A stretch of DNA of 40,014 bases. It comes from an uncultured Gammaproteobacteria bacterium. GTDB lineage: Bacteria; Pseudomonadota; Gammaproteobacteria; GCA-001735895. A program made the translations under genes and the position numbers. Under the pieces are notes generated by a model. The model did not search any database and had not been told where the DNA came from. It was given only the letters and a program-made list of their open reading frames with translations. Below are positions 1 to 8,077 of the stretch, one piece after another (within the stretch, counting starts at the first letter, position 1; each line of letters opens with the position of its first letter). The stretch is taken from NCBI GenBank assembly GCA_947259305.1, contig CAMYML010000004.1:1-40014 (forward strand). The letters run 5' to 3'.

Positions 1-432
1 TTCACGACCATGGTGGTGAGCTTTCTGATCCTGCTGCTGTGGGTACCGCTAGCGCAAAAACCGGGTATAGGCACCATTCTCAATGCGCTGATCATCGCTT
101 TCATGATCGATTTTTCATTGGACTGGCTGCCTTACCCGGAGCTGTTCGCCTGGCAGCTCGCCCAGGCGGCGGCGGGTGTTTTGCTGGTCGGTATTGCCTC
201 GGGCATCTACCTGACCGCTAACCTGGGGGCGGGCCCGCGCGACGGATTGATGACCGGTTTGCAGGCCGTCACCGGCCTGCCGATCGCCTCGATTCGGATC
301 GTCCTGGAAGTCGCGGTAGTAGCGGCTGGCTGGTACCTCGGCGGGGTCGTCGGCGCCGGCACCCTGCTGTTTGCTTTCGGCGTAGGACCCTGCGTTGCGC
401 TCGGCATACTGTTCGTGCGGAAATTTCTTTAA
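1..432 (+). CDS. YczE/YitT-like integral membrane protein, C-terminal part (5' end outside window)
   Basis: Frame open from base 1. Hydrophobic multi-span protein with the motif 'GIYLTANLGAGPRDGLMTGLQ...TGLPIASIRIVLE', typical of YczE-type membrane proteins. Confidence 0.7.
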   Translation, partial: FTTMVVSFLILLLWVPLAQKPGIGTILNALIIAFMIDFSLDWLPYPELFAWQLAQAAAGVLLVGIASGIYLTANLGAGPRDGLMTGLQAVTGLPIASIRIVLEVAVVAAGWYLGGVVGAGTLLFAFGVGPCVALGILFVRKFL

Positions 433-589
433 CTCAGATTTTCTGGATTAAGGGCAACATCCCCTTTTGAATTGAGCTGCCCGTTTGCTAATTAAGATAT
501 GACAACAGAGGTCAGAGCAGGTTTTTTCGCTGCTAGCACGAGTGCAGAAAACGGGTTATCCCCCGCAGGGAGAGTCGCGGGTCGATCAT

Positions 590-3500
590 TTATTGCTGGC
601 TTAGTTTGCGGAAGTAGTCGGCGACCATTTCCTCGTAGTCGTCGGGTAACTCGGCCGGCTCGGATATCAACAGTTCGGGATATTCGGCTTTATCGAACTT
701 GTTGCGTAACTTGTACTCCAGCTCCATCAGAGCGCGCAGGGCGAGTTCGTACTGCGCGCTGGAAGCAGGGATAGCCGCGCCGTTTTGCCCGCGCGTTAAA
801 GCTTCAATCTGCGCGAGCACGGGATCGACATCGCCCGCCGAGGCGCCCTGGTCGAGCAAACCCCCGCCGAGTTCGCGCGTGCGTTCGGCGATGTCGTTCA
901 GTTCGTCCTGACCGATCGGCCGGTCGTCGAAATCCGTTCGACCCGCAGTGTCGGCGTCCACGCCCGGGCCGTTAGTGGTCCCCGCGGCGCGTTGCCGCAG
1001 GTAACGCAACTCTCGCGCCAGGTCGTGCAGTTGCTCGAGCGAGCGCCCCAGCCCCCGGGTGCCTTTTTCGCCAACGTTCTCGAGGGCCGTTTCGATATGC
1101 TCGCGGATCTCGCCGATGCCCTTCTGGATTACGGTTTCGTTGTCGAGCGCATGCTCGCGATCGTCCAGCAGCACCATTTGCCGGGTGCGACCGATGCGAT
1201 CGTGCAGGCGATACTCGCGCCCCGCCCGAATCGCCTGTTTTAACGCCTGACCTGACTCGGGCTGCTCTTCCTTCGCGGTTGTCGTCAGGCTGCTGAGTTC
1301 GCTCTCCAGGTCGGTCAGCGCTTCCGACAGCGCCTGCTTTTTTTGCCTGAGCCGTTCCAGCTGGGCTTCGAGCCGGCCGCCCCATTGGTCGTCCAGCGCC
1401 GACACTTCCTGCTTGATGGCAGCTTGTTTTTTCTCTACCAGTTCGGCGCGGCGCAGGCTGCGCTCGACCTTTTCGCTGAACTGCCGCGCCCGGCCCTGGT
1501 CCAGCAGGCGCCTGGCTTCACGCAGGTTTTCTGCGGCCTGGCGGGCCTGATCGACGCTGCCCGTACCGCCCGCCGTCGCGGACGACGCGGCGCGTCGCAT
1601 GGCTTGCGCCGCATTACGCATCTTGCTGATCGACTGCTGTAACTGCGGATTCGGCTGTGTGCGCGACAGCCGCTCCAGTTGTCGCGCCATCGCTTCCAGT
1701 TCTTCGGCCAGCGCGAGCTGCTTCTGGTTGGCGTTGTTGTTCTGCGCCTGACCCTGACGCCGCATCGCGCGTTCCACTTCCTGCTGCTGGCGCCTTGCCA
1801 GTTCGCGCAGTTTATCCAGGGTCTCGTCGATCAATTCGGCTGGCGGCGGTTGCTGCGCGCCGCGCTGCACGGTTTCATATTGATGCCGCAGTTTGTCCAT
1901 TTCCAGCTGGAACAGGTTGGCCAGGTCTTCGATGCCGGCGTTGCTGCCGGCCCCGCCGCCGCCGCGGTTCGCCAGCGAAACGTTGATATCCCTGAACTCC
2001 GCATCGGCTCTTTGCAGATGCTTCAGCGCAACCTGCGCGTCGGTTAGCGCCGGTTCGATCTCGGCTCGGTCCAGTTGTTGTTCCACCTCGCGCATGGCTT
2101 CGATTGCCAGCGGTAACTCCTCCAGGATGACCTTGTATCTTGCGTCGGCCTGGACAATCGCACGACTGCTGATGCGCCTTACAATCGCTTCCACGCGGTC
2201 GCGAATACGCCCTTGCGCCGTGACCAGCAGCTCCAGGTTTTCCTGGTAGGTCTGGTCACTGTAGCGGTTGCGGTCGCGAATCATTTTGAAGGTAGCCACG
2301 ACGAACTGCTTTTGCTGCTCCGACAGATGCCCCTGCTGTTGCCCGCCCTGGGCGCCGCCGCCACCGCCGCCACCCTGCTGCTCGGCGCGGCGGTAGTTTT
2401 TGCGGAACGGGCGCACCTGGTAAAAGAATATGTCGCTGGTAGCGGTTTTGGCCGCGTCGGCTGGCGCCCGGTCCGCGGCGTTGACGTAGTAGGAAATCAG
2501 GTCACCGGGACGCAGGCCGAGATCTTCGAGGTAGACGATGTGCTCGGCCTCGACCTGTTGACGGGCGCCTGGCTCATCCGCCGCCGGCATCAATTCGATG
2601 CGTTGCTCGGCTTCGCCATTGACCGACAGTACCAGCTCGAGGTTGGCAATGCCCTGATCGTCGGTGGCGCGCACTTTGAGCACCGGTTCTTCGATCATGC
2701 TGACCTTGATATCCCGCCCGGGGCTCGTAATCGATACGCTCGGAAATCGGTCGTCGAGCGCGCTGATGCGAAACTCGGCCGAAGCGTCGACCGGGATACC
2801 GCTCGCGCGCTGCAGCGTCACCTGGTAGGCGCTGTCCTGTTGCACCGTTATTTCACCAATCCAGGTCGAGTCATCCGCGCGCTGCAGGTCGATGCGCTCG
2901 CCATCGGCGAGCTGCAGTGCACCGCCTGGAATATCAATCGTCGGCTCGATCAGCACTTCGACGCGGGTGCCCCGCAGTGCCGTGATGTCGCCGGAACCCT
3001 GGCTGGTTTCGGGTGGCAGCATGGTATAAGCGGGAAAGTTGTAACGCAGGCCGATCGACTCGATCGCGGGGATATCGGCCACCGTGATGCGATGAGTCGG
3101 GGACTGCCGGCCCGCCCCGCTGACGTAGTAATCGGTGTCCTGCTTCAAATCGAAGACAAAGGACTCATAGCGGCCGCCCTCGTTGCTGGCAGCCATTGTC
3201 GTTTGCTGCCAGCTTTCACCTTCGTCGCGCGAGGTGAAAAGCAGCACGTCGGCGCCGTCGAATCCGTCAATCCGGGCGCTGATCAATTGATCGTCGCCGC
3301 GCGCAATTTCGATATCGCCGGGCGCAAGCTCGATGCGATAGGGAGAAACTTCACTCGCGCTGGCCCAGGCTTGCAGCAATGCCGGCGCGCCGCTGCGCAA
3401 AAACCCGGGCGGCCAGAGCATCAATCCGATAATAACGAACAGCGCAACCCCGAGCTTAGAGCCTGCCTGGCGGAGTTTTTGTCGTTCGACCCGGTCACCG

Positions 3501-3976
3501 TATTCAACCCGCGCACAGGCGTCGAGCGCTCGCTCGACCAGCTGTTCGACCAGTTGCGTCGATAAGTCACGCAGGCCCGTTCGCCGGGCGTCGACCGCGC
3601 TCAGGATGAGCGACTTCAAGTCTGGTTCGTGCTCTTCCAGGTAGAGCGCGACCTGGACGTCGTCGACCTTGCGGCGCAAGGGTTTGACACAGAACTGCAA
3701 GACCAGCGCAAGCAGGGCAAAAACGCCGACAAAGCGTAACGACCAGACCGCGGACGGGGCAAAATGCCACGCGTTTACCAGCCAGGCCAATATCAGGATC
3801 AACGCGGTCGCGAGCGCGAGCGTCCAAACCAGGCCGTTGACTAACAGGCGCAGCCGCCAGCGCCGTCGTATGCGCTCGATGATCGCGGACAGGGCGGGTC
3901 TGCCGTCGGCCTGGCGCCGGACCGGTGTCAGCAGGTCGAACAATCTGGCGCCGATATTGTGATGTGTCGTATCCAT
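590..3976 (-). CDS. DUF4175-like large membrane protein (1128 aa) with N-terminal TM helices and long coiled-coil/Gln-rich C-terminal region
   Basis: Long ORF with TM segments near the N-terminus, Gly/Gln-rich linker 'QQGGGGGGGAQGGQQQG' and helical repeats. Located in a MoxR/DUF58/BatA cluster. Confidence 0.75.
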   Translation of the reverse strand: MDTTHHNIGARLFDLLTPVRRQADGRPALSAIIERIRRRWRLRLLVNGLVWTLALATALILILAWLVNAWHFAPSAVWSLRFVGVFALLALVLQFCVKPLRRKVDDVQVALYLEEHEPDLKSLILSAVDARRTGLRDLSTQLVEQLVERALDACARVEYGDRVERQKLRQAGSKLGVALFVIIGLMLWPPGFLRSGAPALLQAWASASEVSPYRIELAPGDIEIARGDDQLISARIDGFDGADVLLFTSRDEGESWQQTTMAASNEGGRYESFVFDLKQDTDYYVSGAGRQSPTHRITVADIPAIESIGLRYNFPAYTMLPPETSQGSGDITALRGTRVEVLIEPTIDIPGGALQLADGERIDLQRADDSTWIGEITVQQDSAYQVTLQRASGIPVDASAEFRISALDDRFPSVSITSPGRDIKVSMIEEPVLKVRATDDQGIANLELVLSVNGEAEQRIELMPAADEPGARQQVEAEHIVYLEDLGLRPGDLISYYVNAADRAPADAAKTATSDIFFYQVRPFRKNYRRAEQQGGGGGGGAQGGQQQGHLSEQQKQFVVATFKMIRDRNRYSDQTYQENLELLVTAQGRIRDRVEAIVRRISSRAIVQADARYKVILEELPLAIEAMREVEQQLDRAEIEPALTDAQVALKHLQRADAEFRDINVSLANRGGGGAGSNAGIEDLANLFQLEMDKLRHQYETVQRGAQQPPPAELIDETLDKLRELARRQQQEVERAMRRQGQAQNNNANQKQLALAEELEAMARQLERLSRTQPNPQLQQSISKMRNAAQAMRRAASSATAGGTGSVDQARQAAENLREARRLLDQGRARQFSEKVERSLRRAELVEKKQAAIKQEVSALDDQWGGRLEAQLERLRQKKQALSEALTDLESELSSLTTTAKEEQPESGQALKQAIRAGREYRLHDRIGRTRQMVLLDDREHALDNETVIQKGIGEIREHIETALENVGEKGTRGLGRSLEQLHDLARELRYLRQRAAGTTNGPGVDADTAGRTDFDDRPIGQDELNDIAERTRELGGGLLDQGASAGDVDPVLAQIEALTRGQNGAAIPASSAQYELALRALMELEYKLRNKFDKAEYPELLISEPAELPDDYEEMVADYFRKLSQQ

Positions 3977-3988
3977 ATTTTTCGTCGG

Positions 3989-6033
3989 CTAGCCTGTTCC
4001 CCGGGTGCGGATGGATCGCCTGGCGCCGATCCAGTTTGCGGACAGGGCCTCGATCAGCGTCAACGCCAGCACCGCCAGCAGAATCGCGTAGGCCAGTTGC
4101 TGTTGCTGCTCATATTCACTGGCCTGTCGCCTGGTCAGGGCCGCACCCGTAACGGGAGGTTTCGCAGAAGCCCTAATTTCCTCCACAAATCGGTCGACGT
4201 CAAGCGTCTCCAGGTTTGTTTCCTGCGGATCGATGTTCGCCGCCAGGGTGATTTCCACCCCGCTCGGGGTCGCCTGATGGACCTGGTAGAACCCCGGCTC
4301 CGTCAACGCTAACAACGGGGATTGCCGATTGACCCGGATTTCCCTGGCCGACGGCGTTTCGATAATCAGCGGCCCGTCATTTGCGGCGGCGACGGTGGCG
4401 TCGGCGCCCGCAAGCGCACGCGCGTAGCGCATTACGTCGGTGATACTACCGATTTCGGATTGATTCGGATAGGCTTCGAAGGCCGTGAGATAGCGCAGGC
4501 TCTGGTGCAGAAAGGGTAGAAAAACCGGCTGTAGCGCGAGGTCGTTCCAATGCGTATCCAGCGTCGTAGTCAGCGCCAGCACGCGACCCTGGCCGACGCG
4601 CCGTTCCAGCAGCGCGACCGCGCCATCGCTGTAGCGGGCTACGACCCGGTCATCCGCCGCGGGTTGCAGTTCGCGATAATTGAAAATTCGCGCCAGCGAC
4701 AGGTCGATCGTATTGCGCGCGCCAAGACTGATGGCGAGCGGATGGTCGGCTTCGAAATCGGTTATGTTAAAGGCCGTGCCCCGTTTCGCATCGACCTTGC
4801 GACCCGGGCTGCCTGGCAGGTAAGGCGACGCCCAGTTTCGCTGCGTTGCCGTGCCGGTAGTGACCAGCAAGCCGCCGCCCGCGGCGGCGAATTTGGCCAG
4901 CGCCTCACCCAGCTCGCCACCGGGCAGCGAGACGTCATTCATGATGATTACCGCCCAGTTCTGCAGATCCTCCGCTTTCAATTCATCGATTGCTATGCGT
5001 TCGACCCGAAACACGGGGTTGCGCGATAGCCGCAGGGCGTTCTGCAGGTAAACGGCCTGGTTGCTGCGGGCTGCGGGCTCCTCGACGATTAACAGCGGCA
5101 GCTGTTGCCTGCTCGAGTAAACGAAGAAGCGCTGGTTATCCAGCGCCAGCGCATCGTCACCCAGGCTGACACGGCCGCGCAGTAAATCGTCGCTGACGCT
5201 CAGTCGATCGAAGCTTTCGGCAATCGCCGAGCGGGGTGCTAACAAGAGCTTGCGCCGGGCGAGCTCACGGCCGTCGAGCGTCAGCGTGACTTCCTGCTGC
5301 AGCGGGATGGTCGCGCGATTGGCCACGTCAACCGTGAGCGAAAACTCGTCGGCGCCGATGCGTGACGACGGTTCGATGACGACCCCGGTGATCGACGCAT
5401 TCGCAACCTCGGCCGACGCAGCCTGGTGGTACTGATTTCGGATCTATACGACACGCCGGAGCTCTTTTTGCGGCTGGCGTTGCTGCCCGCGAGCAGGCGC
5501 GCCGCCTGCTCGATCGCGGGCGGCAAGCGCGTTGCTTTAAACCCGGGTGTCTGGTCCTGGAGTACCGTGCGCAGGTTGGCGGCACGGCTGCTCAGGTCGC
5601 TGAGCAGCTCGGTCTCGTCATCGAATAATACGACAGCAATCCGGTCCTGCGCCGGTTTCTGATCGACCAGCCACAAGGCGATATCGAGCGCCTGTTGCCA
5701 ATGGTCGGCAATGCGCATGCTGTAGGATCGGTCGAGCACGATGACGCTGTCCTGGCGTCCCGGTTCCAGCCCCGTGGACCCGGTTGCAGAGCTGAAGAAC
5801 GGGCGCGCAAACGCGAGCACGATGAGCAGCAGCAGCAGGCAGCGCAATAGCAGCAGCAACCAGTGCCTGATCTCGAGGCGGCGTTTTTCGCGCTGCGGGA
5901 TTCGTTTTAAAAACATCAACGACGGGAAGCGGGCACCCTGGCTGTGCTGCTTTTGCACCAGGTGGATCAACACCGGCAGGGCCAGTAACAGCAGGCCGAC
6001 CAGATACAGCGGATTGATCCAGGACAGGCCCAT
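3989..6033 (-). pseudogene. BatA-like VWA-domain membrane protein, reading frame disrupted (N-terminal piece 5281..6033, C-terminal piece 3989..about 5403)
   Basis: N-terminal piece 'MGLSWINPLYLVGLLLLALPVLIHLVQKQ...RFPSLMFLKRIP' is a BatA-type N-terminus with MIDAS 'DRSYSM'. The C-terminal piece continues in another frame ('SITGVVIEPSSRIGADEFSLTVDVANRATIPLQQEVTLTLDGREL...'). The junction contains a 59-bp inverted copy of DUF58 gene sequence. Confidence 0.7.
5404..5462 (+). repeat. 59-bp perfect inverted repeat, arm 1 (within the disrupted BatA-like gene)
   Basis: caacctcggccgacgcagcctggtggtactgatttcggatctatacgacacgccggagc is the exact reverse complement of 6353..6411. Confidence 0.95.
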
Positions 6034-6956
6034 CAGCGGGTCCGGTTCTGGCGTTCCCGGTCGGACAGGTAACGGAACAGGATATTATCCAGCGGTTGGG
6101 AAATGTCAGCGAAGATATAGTCGATCTGGTTGGCGCCAAAGCGCCGCTCGAGCTCAGCCCGGTGATCCTGGATCAGCTGTCGGTAGCGGTCCTGAAACTG
6201 CTCGGCTGCGAGCGGCAGGTTAACCCCTGATTCCAGGTCTTCCACGCTGGAGACGTCGCCCAGGTCCAGGCTCAGTTCCTGCGGATCCAGCAAATGGAAC
6301 ACGATCAGGTCGTTGCCGCGGTAGCGCAGTTGATTGATCGCACCGAGCAGGCGCTCCGGCGTGTCGTATAGATCCGAAATCAGTACCACCAGGCTGCGTC
6401 GGCCGAGGTTGAGGGCGATTTTCGCCAGCGGTTCGCGGTAATTGCTGGCGCCGCCGGCGGTGAGTCGATCGAGGGCAAGCAGCACCGTGTTGAAATGCCT
6501 GATCGACGGTGGGATCACTTCGACGATCTCGTTGTCGAAGGTGATCAGGCCGATACGATCGCGCTGGCGCCGGGACAGGTAGGCCAGGCTCGCGGCGAGA
6601 AATTTTGCGTATTCGAGTTTGGTCACCGCGCCGCTGCCGAAGTCCATGGAGCGGGAGACGTCGAGCAGCAGGTGCAGGTTGGCATTGGTATCGGCCTCGA
6701 ATTCCTTGACATAGAGGCGGTCGGTGCGCGCGAACAGCCGCCAGTCGATGCGGCGCACGTCATCGCCGGGCATGTAGGCGCGATGTTCGGCGAAATCCAC
6801 CGACATGCCGAGCATCGGCGAACGATGCAGACCGCTGATGAAGCCGTCCACCACGCCGCGCGCGACCAGTTCCAGGTTGTCGATACGGGTCAGTACTTCC
6901 GGATCGATGAAGCGCTGTCCGGGTAGCTGGGCCTGTGCCTGTCTGTTTCTCGGCAT
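6033..6956 (-). CDS. DUF58 domain-containing protein (VWA-like)
   Basis: 'HRSPMLGMSVDFAEHRAYMPGDDVRRIDWRLFARTDRLYVKEFEADTNANLHLLLDVSRSMDFG', the DUF58 signature with a MIDAS-like DVSRSM. Confidence 0.92.
   Translation of the reverse strand: MPRNRQAQAQLPGQRFIDPEVLTRIDNLELVARGVVDGFISGLHRSPMLGMSVDFAEHRAYMPGDDVRRIDWRLFARTDRLYVKEFEADTNANLHLLLDVSRSMDFGSGAVTKLEYAKFLAASLAYLSRRQRDRIGLITFDNEIVEVIPPSIRHFNTVLLALDRLTAGGASNYREPLAKIALNLGRRSLVVLISDLYDTPERLLGAINQLRYRGNDLIVFHLLDPQELSLDLGDVSSVEDLESGVNLPLAAEQFQDRYRQLIQDHRAELERRFGANQIDYIFADISQPLDNILFRYLSDRERQNRTR
6353..6411 (-). repeat. 59-bp perfect inverted repeat, arm 2 (in-frame part of the DUF58 gene, encoding ..NLGRRSLVVLISDLYDTPE..)
   Basis: Reverse complement of 5404..5462. 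Here it lies in the intact DUF58 reading frame, so this is the likely source copy. Confidence 0.95.
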
Positions 6957-6967
6957 GCTGCTGCCCG

Positions 6968-8005
6968 CTACATGCCCGAGCTCGGTAACGGCACCGCGTC
7001 GAGCAGGCGATCGATGAGCTCGTCGGAAGTGATTTTTTCCGATTCGGCGTGAAAGTTTCGCAACACCCGATGCCTGAGCACGGGTTTGGCGAGCTGTACG
7101 ATATCGTCGAAATCGACATGGTAGCGACCATCGAGCAGGGCCCGCGCCTTGCCGCCGAGCACCAGGTACTGCGCGGCGCGGGTGCTGGCGCCGTAGTCCA
7201 CCCAGTCGCGCACGAAATCGAGCGCGTCAGCGCTGCCCGGGCGACTGCAGCGCACCAGGTCCAGCGCGTATTGCGAAACCGGTTTCGAGACCGGTACCCT
7301 GCGCACCAGTTTCTGAAAAGCGCGAATCTCCCCGCCGCTCATCGCGTATTCGAACGCAATTTCGCGCAGCGAGGTCGTCTGGCGCACCACTTCGAGTTCA
7401 TCCTCCGCCGACAGGTAGTCGATAATAATTTCGAACATGAAGCGATCCAGCTGCGCTTCGGGCAACGGATAGGTGCCCTCCAGTTCGATCGGGTTTTGCG
7501 TGGCGAACACGAAAAATGGCTCTTCCAGCTCGTAGGTCTTGCCCTGCACGGTGACGCGGTGCTCCTGCATCGCTTCGAGCAGCGCGGATTGCGTCTTCGG
7601 TGGCGTCCGGTTGATCTCGTCGGCGAGCACGATGTTGGCGAAAATGGGGCCGGGCAGGAAGTTGAGTTCGCGTTTACCGGTGTCGGGATTTTCCTGCACC
7701 AGGTCGGTGCCGGTGATATCCGACGGCATCAGGTCCGGCGTGAACTGGATGCGTGAAAACCTGAGATCCAGCACCTGGGCGATGGAGTGAATCAACAGCG
7801 TCTTGGCGAGGCCGGGTACGCCGACGATCAGGCTATTACCGCCGGCCAGGATGGTCAGCATGACCTGCTCCACCACGGCGTCCTGGCCGACGATCAGTTT
7901 GCCCAGTTCGCCGCGCAGGCGCGCGTAACGCTCGATCAAATCCTCGGCGAGCCCGATATCGTCGGCGGCCTGCAGGGATTCTGTCTGTTCAGTTTGCTTA
8001 TCCAT
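6968..8005 (-). CDS. MoxR family AAA+ ATPase
   Basis: 'GNSLIVGVPGLAKTLLIHSIAQVLDLRFSRIQFTPDLMPSDITGT' Walker A region and 'VLADEINRTPPKTQSALLEAMQEHRVTVQG' Walker B region. Confidence 0.95.
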   Translation of the reverse strand: MDKQTEQTESLQAADDIGLAEDLIERYARLRGELGKLIVGQDAVVEQVMLTILAGGNSLIVGVPGLAKTLLIHSIAQVLDLRFSRIQFTPDLMPSDITGTDLVQENPDTGKRELNFLPGPIFANIVLADEINRTPPKTQSALLEAMQEHRVTVQGKTYELEEPFFVFATQNPIELEGTYPLPEAQLDRFMFEIIIDYLSAEDELEVVRQTTSLREIAFEYAMSGGEIRAFQKLVRRVPVSKPVSQYALDLVRCSRPGSADALDFVRDWVDYGASTRAAQYLVLGGKARALLDGRYHVDFDDIVQLAKPVLRHRVLRNFHAESEKITSDELIDRLLDAVPLPSSGM

Positions 8006-8077
8006 CGGTGGACCTCTTGTGCCATTCAGGACGCGCCCGGCGCGGTCGCCGGCTGCTACGGTCGATCTGTCGCACGG

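Noticed and set aside
2340-2380. Short GCC/GGC-rich repeat tract in the DUF4175 gene (Gly run)
   Set aside because: Encodes a Gly-rich linker; not long or regular enough to call a phase-variable repeat.
2213-3565. 450-aa plus-strand ORF antisense to the DUF4175 gene
   Set aside because: Composition lacks recognisable domains. GC-rich codons on the true strand create shadow ORFs, and the minus-strand frame carries the coherent protein.
5426-5662. Plus-strand ORF starting MVLISDLYDTPE, resembling a VWA fragment
   Set aside because: The VWA-like start is explained entirely by the inverted 59-bp copy of the DUF58 gene; the rest is antisense BatA sequence.
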